Assembly (NCBI GenBank): GCA_052388455.1
Contig: JBQTIA010000039.1
Location: 16,722-80,721 of the forward strand
Direction of reading: 5' to 3'
Length of the DNA stretch: 64,000 nucleotides
From: CAZSNH01 sp052388455
Lineage (GTDB): Bacteria; Pseudomonadota; Alphaproteobacteria; Rhizobiales; Hyphomicrobiaceae
Of the stretch, positions 33,808 through 42,700 are shown piece by piece; positions within the stretch are counted from its first letter, which is position 1, and every line of letters begins with the position of its first letter. The notes below the pieces were generated by a model that was not told where the DNA came from, made no database searches, and worked only from the letters and a program-made list of their open reading frames with translations. The translations under genes and the position numbers were made by a program.

Positions 33808-34158
33808 ATGGACCCGAAACGCCCCTGGGAATGCGCGGACATGACCCAAGTCCGCGCCGAGATCGACCGCATCGACGCGACCATGGTGGACCTCATCGCC
33901 GAACGCTTCGGCTACGTCGATCGCGCCTGGCAGTTGAAGTCCAACACGCCGGAAGGCGCCGTCGTCCCTTGGCGCATCCAGCAGGTGATCGACCGCGTCA
34001 AGGCGCGCGCCAGCGACCACGGACTGCCCGCCGATATGGTCGACATGGTGGGCGCCCAGTGGCGCAACATGATCGGCTGGTTCGTCCAGTATGAGGAGGA
34101 GAAGCTGCGCCGCCTGTCGGAATCGAACGGCGGCAGCGGGAGCGGAGCGAAATCATGA
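33808..34158 (+). CDS. Chorismate mutase, AroQ type
   Basis: 116 residues: CADMTQVRAEIDRIDATMVDLIAERFGYVDRAWQLK is the first AroQ helix with the expected Arg and Asp/Glu residues, then VVPWRIQQVIDRVKARASDHGL and VGAQWRNMIGWFVQYEEEKL. Converts chorismate to prephenate; the same fold includes isochorismate-pyruvate lyase, which cannot be excluded. ATG 33808 is near the family N-terminus. It overlaps the next gene by 4 bases (ATGA). Confidence 0.88.
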   Translation: MDPKRPWECADMTQVRAEIDRIDATMVDLIAERFGYVDRAWQLKSNTPEGAVVPWRIQQVIDRVKARASDHGLPADMVDMVGAQWRNMIGWFVQYEEEKLRRLSESNGGSGSGAKS

Positions 34159-34448
34159 TCGAGCTGACGACGTTCGATCCCAAGACGCTCGTGCTGCTGG
34201 CGCTGCTGAACCCGGCAGTGATCGTCGTCGCGTTCCTGATGGGCCGCCGTGCCGACCAGTGGCAGAAGATCATCGTCGCCGCCTTCGCCGCCTCGCTGGC
34301 CGGATTCGCGCTGTTCTGGCTTGGCACTTTAACCGGCGTTCTGATCGTCGGTTCTCAGGGCGGCGCGTCCGGAGTCGTCATGCTGCAGTTCGTATTCGGC
34401 CTCGTGTGGGCCGGGCTCGGCTACGCGACGCGAAGTAAAGCCGCCTGA
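34155..34448 (+). CDS. Small membrane protein
   Basis: 97 residues with three hydrophobic segments: LVLLALLNPAVIVVAFLMG, KIIVAAFAASLAGFALFWLG and VVMLQFVFGLVWAGLGYAT. The start overlaps the chorismate-mutase stop (ATGA), so the two are co-translated. No family is recognised; likely inner membrane. Confidence 0.75.
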   Translation: MIELTTFDPKTLVLLALLNPAVIVVAFLMGRRADQWQKIIVAAFAASLAGFALFWLGTLTGVLIVGSQGGASGVVMLQFVFGLVWAGLGYATRSKAA

Positions 34449-34470
34449 CCCAAGGTGGAGACGCCGGGCA

Positions 34471-35868
34471 TCATCCCAGCTCGTTCTTGTAGATGCGCCC
34501 ACCTTTCATGATCAGCTTGAAATTCCTGGCCGCGTCCGCGACGAGGCCGAGATCGGCGATCGGGTCGCCGTCAACGACGATCAGATCGGCGTAAGCATCG
34601 GTCTCGATGCGGCCGATACGGCGCGGATAAGGACTGCGCGGCCCGGACAAGGCGAGCAGCTCGGCGTTGTCGGCCGTCGCCATCTTCAAGGCCTCCCCCG
34701 CCGAGTACCACGTCGCCAGCTTCGCGAGCATGTGCCCCTGCTGCGCCGATGTCTCGGCCGAGAACAGCGAATCCGTGCCCCAAGCGGTCTTGATCTCGTG
34801 CTTCCTGGCCAGCGTGTAGGCGGTATCTGTGCCCTTGAACATCGTGAGCTGCTTGATGCGGTTGAGCGATCCTTCGGCGTGGGCGGAGGGTTTGTCGTCG
34901 GTGAAGGGTTGCAAACTCCACCAGACGCCTTTTTCGGCCATCAGCTCCGCGCTCGCGTCGTCGAGCAACTGCCCGTGGTCGATGCATTTGACGCCGGCTG
35001 CGATGGCCTGTTTCACCGCGCGCGGCGTGTAGGCGTGAACCGTGACGTAGGTGCCCCAATTTTCGGCCGCCTCCACGCCAGCACGCAGTTCCGGCATCGT
35101 GTACTGCGTCACGTCGAGCGGATCGTACATCGAGGACACGCCGCCGCCGGCCATGAGCTTGATCTGGGAGGCGCCGAGCGCCAACTGCTCGCGGGCGCGC
35201 TTGCGCACCGTCGCCTCGTCGTCGGCAATCGCGGCCGCGCCGACACGCTCCGTATAGCCGAACGACTCCGGGCTGGCGGGCAGCTCGTTCGGCAGGCGAA
35301 AATCGCCGTGACCGCCCGTCTGCGAGATGAAGGCGCCCGACGGCCAGATGCGCGGCCCGGGCACGAAACCCTGATCGATGGCCTTTTTCAGGCCGAACAC
35401 CGGACCTCCGAGATCGCGAACGCTGGTAAACCCGCGCATCAGCGTCGCCTCGGCTTCCTTGCCGGCCGCCAGCGCCACATAGGTCATATCTGCGGTGAGG
35501 AGTGCCAACTGCGGCAGCGCCGCGAACATGAGATGGGTATGCGCGTCGATGAGGCCCGGCATCAGCGTGCGGCCACCGCAATCGATCACCAGCGCACCTT
35601 CTGGAGACTCGACGCGACCACTCTCGACGCCGGCGATGCGCTCGCCCTCGACAAGAACGGTCACACCGTCGCGGAGCTTTTGCGCGAGTCCGTCGAAGAG
35701 CTTCAGGTTGCGCAGAACATAGCTTTGCGGGACGGCAGCCTGGGCATGGAGTGTGCGCGGGAAAACCGCGATCGCGACAGCTCCTGCCGACGCCATCAGA
35801 ATGTCCCGGCGGGTTGTGTCGAGCCGACCGGATTTCTGGCCGGCCGTTCGTGCGGACGCTTTGCTCAT
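34471..35868 (-). CDS. Exported amidohydrolase (imidazolonepropionase-like)
   Basis: 465 residues. A twin-arginine signal (DTTRRDILMASAGAVAIAVF, cut near HAQA) is followed by the amidohydrolase barrel: GLIDAHTHLMFA (two metal-binding His), SQIKLMAGGG with the bridging Lys, VTVHAYTPRAV and KCIDHGQLLDD (His) and AWGTDSLF (catalytic Asp), then the composite beta-domain (YADLIVVDGDPIAD). Family members include carboxypeptidase-like and mycotoxin-degrading hydrolases; substrate unknown. ATG 35868 is preferred to 35916. Confidence 0.85.
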   Translation of the reverse strand: MSKASARTAGQKSGRLDTTRRDILMASAGAVAIAVFPRTLHAQAAVPQSYVLRNLKLFDGLAQKLRDGVTVLVEGERIAGVESGRVESPEGALVIDCGGRTLMPGLIDAHTHLMFAALPQLALLTADMTYVALAAGKEAEATLMRGFTSVRDLGGPVFGLKKAIDQGFVPGPRIWPSGAFISQTGGHGDFRLPNELPASPESFGYTERVGAAAIADDEATVRKRAREQLALGASQIKLMAGGGVSSMYDPLDVTQYTMPELRAGVEAAENWGTYVTVHAYTPRAVKQAIAAGVKCIDHGQLLDDASAELMAEKGVWWSLQPFTDDKPSAHAEGSLNRIKQLTMFKGTDTAYTLARKHEIKTAWGTDSLFSAETSAQQGHMLAKLATWYSAGEALKMATADNAELLALSGPRSPYPRRIGRIETDAYADLIVVDGDPIADLGLVADAARNFKLIMKGGRIYKNELG

Positions 35869-36029
35869 TTTTTGCACCGGGCCGCAGGCCGGAAACTGTG
35901 GCTTGGACACTATCATCGATCCGGGAAGTGCAGAAGGTGTGATAGCGGGCCGTTTGGCTCCCTTGCACTCGGTCCGACCGCGGCCCTTATATCGCGGATA
36001 AGCGAATCATCGGACCGGAGCCGACCGCA

Positions 36030-36926
36030 ATGCCCGCCGCTCTCAGGCTGTCAGCCTTCGCCGTCCTGGCCCTCGCGTGCCTCATCACCTCGCGAACGGC
36101 ATCCCACGCGGACGCGCTTTCCTATCTGGAAGGTCTGAAGGGCCAGACGACGCCCTTCCTCGCTCCGAGCGAGATCGATCCCCGCTACACCATCGCGCTC
36201 TACGTCAACACGGCCGGCAAGGGCGCCAACCGGCAGCGCATGTGGGTTCTGCACCGGGACGCCATCGGCAAGCCGTGGCGCCTCGCCATGTGGGACAAGG
36301 ACTACTGGAAGAGGGCCAAGCTCGCCGAGGGCGCAACGCCGGATTTCAGCTGGCCGGTGTCGACGGGGCGCTACTATCCAGGAGACAGCAGATCAGGGCC
36401 GACACCGACCGGCATCTTCTCGCTCGACGAGAGGAAGCGCCGCTCGGGCCGCGGCTGGATGCAGGACGGCATGATCCATGTCATGCACATCGACTTTCAC
36501 TACTCGGACGGCCGCATGTCGGGCGTCGCCTTCCACGGCACGACGACAGGGCGCTACCGCCGTCTCGGCTCGATCGATTCACACGGCTGCATCCGGATGC
36601 ACCAGAAGAACGCGCTTGCGCTGCTCGACCGCGTGACCGGCAAGGACGGGCATTTCGCCGAAGACCTCCGCTGGGGTGAAGTGCCGCGCTACTGGCTGAC
36701 AGAGAAGGGCCCGCGACGGTCCGGCTATGTTCGTGACGGCCGCCTGCTGACGGCGCCTGTCGTCTCCGCCGATGCGTCGGGGTCGCTGACGGCGACCGAC
36801 GCGCCCGCCTCGACCGCACCCATCGCGAGCGGCGCCGAGACGGAAGCTGCGGCGGCGACACCCGGTGCGGTGCTCACCAAGACCGGCTTCCGCGCCATCA
36901 CCGTCATGTTCAACGATTCGAACTGA
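36030..36926 (+). CDS. L,D-transpeptidase, first tandem copy
   Basis: 298 residues with signal peptide (LRLSAFAVLALACLITSRTASHA). The catalytic region has HGTTTGRY from His169 and DSHGCIRMHQKNALAL with His185 and Cys187. SGPTPTGIF and VMHIDFHYSDGRMSGVAFHG are conserved. It is about 60% alike with the following gene, including the TKTGFRAI ending, so the pair arose by tandem duplication. Confidence 0.87.
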   Translation: MPAALRLSAFAVLALACLITSRTASHADALSYLEGLKGQTTPFLAPSEIDPRYTIALYVNTAGKGANRQRMWVLHRDAIGKPWRLAMWDKDYWKRAKLAEGATPDFSWPVSTGRYYPGDSRSGPTPTGIFSLDERKRRSGRGWMQDGMIHVMHIDFHYSDGRMSGVAFHGTTTGRYRRLGSIDSHGCIRMHQKNALALLDRVTGKDGHFAEDLRWGEVPRYWLTEKGPRRSGYVRDGRLLTAPVVSADASGSLTATDAPASTAPIASGAETEAAAATPGAVLTKTGFRAITVMFNDSN

Positions 36927-36954
36927 CGAGACCGTCAAGCTCCGGGGACTGCGC

Positions 36955-37791
36955 ATGCGATGTGTGACAACCCGGATCGCGCTTCTGATGCTCTCGCTGG
37001 CAACGCTGGCGGGCGGCCCGGCGAGGGCCGGAGAAGCCGTCGCCTACCTCGAAGGTCTGAAGGGCAAGTCGCAGCCCTATCTCGCGCCAAGCGAGATCGA
37101 TCCGCGCTTCACCATTGCGCTCTACGTCAACGTGGCCACCCAAGGTCCGAACAAGCAGCGCATGTGGGTGCTGCACCGGGACGCCGTCGGCGGGCCCTGG
37201 CGCCTCGCGATGTGGGACGGCGACTACTGGAAAAAGCAGAAGCTCGCCGCAGGCACCGAGCCGCCGTTCAGCTGGCCGGTCTCGACCGGCCGGGTTTATC
37301 GCGGCGACCGCAAATCCGGGCCGACGCCGACCGGCATCTTCGGCATGGACGAGCGCCGCTGGCGCTACAGCGAGGGCCGCGTTCGCGCCGGCATGATCCA
37401 CGTCATGCACATCGACCACCACACGCCCGACGGCCGCGTGACGGGCGTGGCGTTCCACGGCACCACCGTCGGCAACTATCGCCGGCTCGGCACCAACGAC
37501 TCGCACGGCTGCATCCGGATGCATCAGTCGAACGCTCTCGCTCTGCTCGACCGGCTGACGGGCCGCGACGGAGCACTCTCCGAGGACATCCGCTGGGGAG
37601 AGGTTCCGCGCTTCTGGGCATCGGAGGAGGGCCGCATCCGACGCGGCTTCACGACCGACGGCAAGCTCCGCCCGGCCTCTTTGGCCGATGCGACAACGGC
37701 CGCAAATGCCGCCAGCGATGCCGGGAGCGCGTCGGACAGCGTGCTCACCAAAACGGGCTTCCGCGCCATCGCTGTCCTGTTTCAGGATTGA
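36955..37791 (+). CDS. L,D-transpeptidase, second tandem copy
   Basis: 278 residues; signal peptide RIALLMLSLATLAGGPARAG. Same blocks as the first copy: SGPTPTGIFGMDERRWRY, VMHIDHHTPDGRVTGVAFHG, NDSHGCIRMHQSNALALLDR with His184 and Cys186, and the same C-terminal tail TKTGFRAIAVLF. It starts 28 bases after the first copy's stop, so they likely share a transcript. ATG 36955 is the start that gives the signal peptide. Confidence 0.87.
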   Translation: MRCVTTRIALLMLSLATLAGGPARAGEAVAYLEGLKGKSQPYLAPSEIDPRFTIALYVNVATQGPNKQRMWVLHRDAVGGPWRLAMWDGDYWKKQKLAAGTEPPFSWPVSTGRVYRGDRKSGPTPTGIFGMDERRWRYSEGRVRAGMIHVMHIDHHTPDGRVTGVAFHGTTVGNYRRLGTNDSHGCIRMHQSNALALLDRLTGRDGALSEDIRWGEVPRFWASEEGRIRRGFTTDGKLRPASLADATTAANAASDAGSASDSVLTKTGFRAIAVLFQD

Positions 37792-37800
37792 AGCCGCAAA

Positions 37801-38370
37801 CTATTTAGCCGTGGCCGCGAGCTCCCGCTCGACCGCCGCCACGAGGTCGGCGTGATCGGGCGGCACCTGTGATGGAAACGCAGACACCAGCCGGCCGTCG
37901 CGCGCGATCAGGTACTTGTGAAAGTTCCAGCCGGGCGCCTGGCCGCCCATCGCCTCGAAGGCCCACCGATAAAACGGATGCGCCGCATCGCCTTTGACGA
38001 CGGTCTTGGCCGTCAGGGGGAACGTGACGCCGAACGCGCCCTTGCAGAACTCCGCGATCTCCCCCTCGGCCTTCGGTTCCTGCCCGCCGAAGTCGTTCGA
38101 CGGCACGCCGACGACCACGAGGCCGGCGCTTTCGTACGTCTGCCACAACGCCTGCAGCCCTTCGTACTGTTTCGTGTAGCCGCAGAACGAGGCCGTGTTG
38201 ACCACCAGCACCGCCTTGCCCTTGAAGTCGGCCAACGGCAGCGGCTTGCCGTCGATCCCGTCGAAGGTGAAGTCGAACGCGCGGCCCGCCTGCACGGTTT
38301 CCGCCCTCACCATAGAGGGCTGCGTCGCGAGCAGAACGGCCGAGACGATCTTCACGAGAGCACTGCGCAT
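37801..38370 (-). CDS. Periplasmic glutathione peroxidase-like (thiol peroxidase)
   Basis: 189 residues. A signal peptide (LVKIVSAVLLATQPSMVRA) is followed by the GPx fold: VVNTASFCGYTKQYEGLQALW (peroxidatic Cys), PSNDFGGQEP (conserved Gln) and GWNFHKYLIARDGR (conserved Trp-Asn). Cys replaces selenocysteine, so it probably uses thioredoxin-like donors. Reduces peroxides in the periplasm. Its ribosome binding site lies in one arm of a perfect 13-bp inverted repeat (38379-38431). Confidence 0.92.
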   Translation of the reverse strand: MRSALVKIVSAVLLATQPSMVRAETVQAGRAFDFTFDGIDGKPLPLADFKGKAVLVVNTASFCGYTKQYEGLQALWQTYESAGLVVVGVPSNDFGGQEPKAEGEIAEFCKGAFGVTFPLTAKTVVKGDAAHPFYRWAFEAMGGQAPGWNFHKYLIARDGRLVSAFPSQVPPDHADLVAAVERELAATAK

Positions 38371-38431
38371 GGAATTCCGATCCTCCGAGGCATGTCACGG
38401 CTCTTGAACGGCCGGTTCGCCTCGGAGGATC
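38371..38431 (-). promoter_or_regulatory. Hairpin that would cover the ribosome binding site of the glutathione peroxidase gene
   Basis: Arms 38379-38391 and 38419-38431 are exact 13-base reverse complements (GATCCTCCGAGGC) around a 27-base loop. In the mRNA the 3' arm reads GCCTCGGAGGATC and is followed by GGAATTCC and the ATG, so GGAGG, the ribosome binding site, is inside the stem. This would reduce translation unless opened by temperature, a ligand or RNA. It could also be a protein-binding palindrome. Confidence 0.6.
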
Positions 38432-38517
38432 AGTCCTCGGCGCGGGTGTGTCAACGCGCCAGGAATTGCAGGGCCGAACCGGCCGCGAGGACCGGATCGG
38501 CCATCGGTCAACCGGCC

Positions 38518-38820
38518 TCAGCAGCCGTTGACGATTTCCCAATGCTTGTATGCGGCGACGGCCTTGCGCTCGCTCTTCGACAGCGGCACGTCGCCGACAT
38601 TATGGATATAGCAGTCGCCGTTCCCGAAGAACGACTTGGCCTTCTTCGTCTTGAAGCAGTAGCCGTTGTCCTTGAAGATCGCGTTGCGGGCGATCCAGAG
38701 CTGCTTGCAGCTCATGACTTCCGGGTTGTCGCTCGGCATGGCGGAGGCGGACAGCGTCGCGGCGAACGGAATGGCGGCGGTGGCAAGTACAAATAACTGT
38801 CGATGTGTAGTCGGTCTCAT
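38518..38820 (-). CDS. YARHG-domain secreted protein
   Basis: 100 residues. Signal peptide (LFVLATAAIPFAATLSASA), then a YARHG domain: MSCKQLWIARNAIFKDNGYCFKTKKAKSFFGNGDC, with four Cys likely forming disulfides. YARHG domains are extracellular and of unknown function, sometimes with peptidase or cell-wall domains. ATG 38820 is chosen over 38898 because it starts the signal peptide. Confidence 0.87.
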   Translation of the reverse strand: MRPTTHRQLFVLATAAIPFAATLSASAMPSDNPEVMSCKQLWIARNAIFKDNGYCFKTKKAKSFFGNGDCYIHNVGDVPLSKSERKAVAAYKHWEIVNGC

Positions 38821-38894
38821 GGTGTTTCCAATCAGTTTTCGTTTTTGAAATTTCAAGCTCAGGGACGCGGGCAGGACGCGGTCCGGCCCGCGTC

Positions 38895-39109
38895 TCAATT
38901 GCAGCGCATTTGATTGCGGCAGGCGGTGGTGGTGCCGCAGGCGTACCGCAGCGTCCGCCCGCTGGGCTCGCGCGCGTACAGTATTTCGGAACCACGTTAC
39001 ACAGGGTCAGCATCTGGCAGTACGGCTTGGCGGCTTCGGCTGGAATTGGCTCGGCAATGAGAGCTCCGCCAGCCACGGCGAACACGAGTGCAAAGGTCTT
39101 CGAGTACAT
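38895..39109 (-). pseudogene. Small Cys-rich secreted protein, frameshifted at a CG tract
   Basis: ATG 39109 (AGGATG ribosome site just upstream) starts a signal peptide (MYSKTFALVFAVAGGALIAE) and the mature KPYCQMLTLCNVVPKYCTR. The coding character then changes frame at a (CG)4 tract, 38969-38976. Removing one CG gives the continuous ending EPSGRTLRYACGTTTACRNQMRCN and a stop at 38895; without this the frame runs on to 38600 through YARHG. About 70 residues if intact. Either a real mutation, a slippage switch, or a sequencing error. Confidence 0.6.
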
Positions 39110-39116
39110 CAATCAT

Positions 39117-39704
39117 CCTTTCGAGGTAGCCCCGGCGAGGACCCTCGATGATGGAGACTACGCGTGAGGCACCCGCCGCGCTGTCGCCTGGGGAACACGG
39201 GGCAGCTCCGAAGCACCCGCGGCGCATAAGGCACCGCCGTTGGGCGGTTACAGCGAAGGTGATCTCGACAGGGCCATCCCACGCGCCGAACGTGAGCGGC
39301 GCGGGGTGTCGATGGATGTGAGTAGGAAATCTCGTCACACTCGAGATATCCCGGTCACCAACACTATGGGTTCGACGCAACTGACCCTGAGCAGGCCTGT
39401 TGCCGGCCGGAAAAGACGTGTCGCCAGGCGACAACCATCGGAAGCGGCGTGCATGAGCGGAAAGCCGCGAAGCTCTGCACTCGGGTCAAGAGCCTCAATT
39501 CGTGACCTGCCGGCGAACGCCTTGGCTTTATTTTCCAATCCATCTGGAGCCGAGCATCTTGGTCATTCGGATTTTCGGCTCCAGAACCACACCTCGCCAT
39601 TTCGTTAGGACGCAATTGCCGTTCTTCGAATCGCAATCACTCTCCAGCCTTTTCGAGACCGACTATTCACGCATCGGACTGATAGTGTCCGAAGCGATCG
39701 TGGT
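39117..39704. other. 588-bp gap without a convincing gene
   Basis: Open frames here lack ribosome sites and show no recognisable protein. The right part (39500-39690) is slightly AT-richer than its surroundings. It holds the 3' end region of the RTX protease and the promoter of the small Cys-rich gene, but no other feature is seen. Confidence 0.4.
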
Positions 39705-42700
39705 CTAGAAAATAAACCAGTCGGCCTGGACCTGATCGACCGTCACGCCGGCGAGGTGGATGATGTCGTCGCTGAGGCTGTTGCTGATGTCGACGCCGTC
39801 ACCGCTTACGGCGACCGCCATCTGGGCGAAGCTGTCGAGGCCGGCGACGTCAAACATCATTCTGTCACCCTCGCCGAATTTGAAGTCGGTGATGGTGTCT
39901 CGGCCCCAGGCGCTTTGGAAGATGAATCCGTCCTCGCCCGTGCCGCCCGTGAGGGTGTCATTGCCCGAGCCGCCGGACAGGATGTCGTCGTCGCTGTTGC
40001 CATCGAGCCAATCATGGCCCGAGCTACCGGTCAGCACGTCGTTGCCGGCCCCTCCCATGAGGTAGACGGCACTGGTCGGCGAGGCGACCACGCCCGAGCC
40101 GTCGAACGTGTCGTTGCCCCGGCCGCCGAAGGCCGCCTCGACATTCGTGGCTGCCAGGTCGAGGGTGAGCCCGCCCGACGGTGTCAGGCTCTCATCGACG
40201 TAGACCTGGTCCCAGCCGTCGCCGCCATCAATGAGGCTGTCCAGCACATCGACGTAGAGCACGTCATCACCTTCTCCGCCCTTGATCTGGTCGACACCGA
40301 AACCGCCCGAGATAATGTCGTTGCCGGAGCCGCCGCCGAGGATGTCCTTGCCGGACCCGCCATAGATCTCCTCGTCGCCGGCGCCACCCGTAATGGTGTC
40401 GACACGCGCAGTACCGTTGAGTTCCGTGCGAATGTTCGTGGCACCGATGGTCTGGTCGTCGAACTGGAATTTCTCGACCGACGAGAGCCAGTCACCGACG
40501 TGGGTGGTGGTGTTGTAGACGTAGGTCCAGCCCGGGAAGCCCGCGGCGGCCTCCGAGGTGATCGTGTAGTTGGAGCTGTTGCCCGAGAAGACCACGGTAT
40601 CCGACCCCTGGCCGCCGCCGAACCACTCCATGCCCGCGCCGGCCTTGAACAGGTCGTTGCCGCCGTTGCCGTGGAGTTGCGTCGCATGGACCGTGTCGGT
40701 CGTACCGGTCGCGTCGATCACATCGCTGCCGGCCCCGCCGTAAACCTGCTCCACGCCCGTACCGGCGATCGTGAATTTGAAACCCGATGCAGCGGTGGCG
40801 CTATCGGCGTACACGTAATCGTAACCCGCACCGCCGCTGACGTTTCTGTCGAGGCTGTCGACGTAGAGCACGTCGTCGCCCAGGCCGCCGTCGAGGCGAT
40901 CATTGCCGGCACCGCCGATCAGCGTATCGTCTCCCACGCCGCCGTTGAGAGTGTCGTTCTCAGTGCCGCCGTCGAGCCAGTCGTCGCCGAATCCGCCGAC
41001 GAGCGCATCCGAGCCTGCGAAGCCATGGAGCGCATCGCCGCCGCGACCGCCCTTGATGGTATTGGCCAATCCGTTACCTTCGCCGTAGAAGGCGCCGGTG
41101 CCGTAGAACTCCAGGTTCTCGACGTTGGCAGCCCATCCAAGGCTATAGGTCTTGAGTGTGGTGAAGATCGTGTCGTTGCCGCCCGCAGCTCCAGCATTTT
41201 CGATGATGACGTCGCCGGCGCTGTCGACCCGATAATGGTCGTTGCCCGTGCCGCCGATCATAGTGTCGTTGCCTTCGTTTCCGTCCAAGACATCGTCGTG
41301 GGCCCCGCCATCCAGCGTGTCGGTGCCGATGCCGCCATGCAGCTGATCGTTGCCGTCGCCGCCGTTGAGGTAATCACCGCCGCCACCGCCCTTTATGTTG
41401 TTGTCTAGGGCGCTGCCGTAGCCGAAGAAGATGTCTGTGCCGTAGTACTCTAGGTTCTCGACGTTGGCGGCCCATCCAAGGCTGTAGGTCTTGAGCGTGG
41501 TGAAGATGGTGTCGTTGCCGCCCGCAGCTCCAGCATTCTCGATGATGACGTCGCCGGCGCTGTCGACCCGATAATGGTCGTTGCCCGAGCCGCCGATCAT
41601 GGAGTCGTTCCCTTCGTTTCCTTCCAGAACATCGTCGTGGGCCCCGCCATTCAGCGTGTCGGTGCCGCGCCCGCCGACGAGGTGGTCGTTGCCGGCCCCC
41701 CCCATAAGCGTGTCGGTGCCGGCACCACCGACGATGACGTTGGCAAGGCTGTTGCCAGTTCCAGTAAAGTCGCCCGTACCCGCGAACTCGAGAACCTCGA
41801 CGTCGCCCACGAGACGGGCCGTGCTTGCGAGCGAGAAGCGATTGAGATTGGTGTAGACCTTGTCGGCCGTGTCGCTGCCGCCGGACAGCTCCCAGATCTC
41901 GTCAGTCCGATCGGAGATGAAGTATTGGTCGTTTCCGGCTCCACCCATGAGAACGTCGCCGATGCCGTCGGCGATCCCGCCGGTTCCGTCCCGATTGACT
42001 CCGCCGTCGAGGAAGTCGTTGCCGGTGCCGCCGAGCAGGGTGTCGCGGCCGGTATCGCCGACCAGATAGTCGTCGTGCTCGCCGCCGGAGAGGGTATCGT
42101 TCTCGGCTCCGCCATTGAGGTGGTCGTTGCCTTCACCGCCGAAAAGCCTGTCCACGCCGCCTTTGCCATAGATTTCGTCGTTGCCGGCACCGCCCTCGAG
42201 CCGGTTGTCGGCTGCGTTGCCGTAGATCACGTCGCGGCCTCGGCCGCCGATGGCGTTCTCGATGTAGTTGGCGATGGCGTTGCGATCGAAACCCGATTCC
42301 CAGGAGTTGTTGCCCCAGATGTCGACCGCGTCGGCCATCGCGATGTTCTTAGTGAGACCGCCGGCATTGGAGAAGCTGCCGGGCTCGAGATCGATGAGCT
42401 GTAACCCCCGGTACCCCGAGAGGTCGAGCGTGTCGGTACCGCCGGCATCCCAGATGGCGAACACCGCCTGATCAAAGCGATCACTGATCGTGTAGGCCGC
42501 ACCGGCGTTCGAGTGGAATCCGTAGGTGGTGCCGTCGGTGCGCGTCGTCATGTTGGCGCCGTAGAGGGCCTGCGCGGCGGCGATGTCGTGCAGCAGGGGC
42601 GTTCTTGCGAACAGTGCCCCGTGATCGGCGCCGGTCAACGACGCATCGAAGTAGCTCATGACACTGTACTGTGTCGTGTCCTCGATGTAGCCGCCGTGGC

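Noticed and set aside
39756..41408. Val/Ala-rich frame antisense to the RTX protease
   Set aside because: The repeated pattern is simply the complement of the RTX repeats. The same applies to frames antisense to 54928-55872 and 62480-63511.
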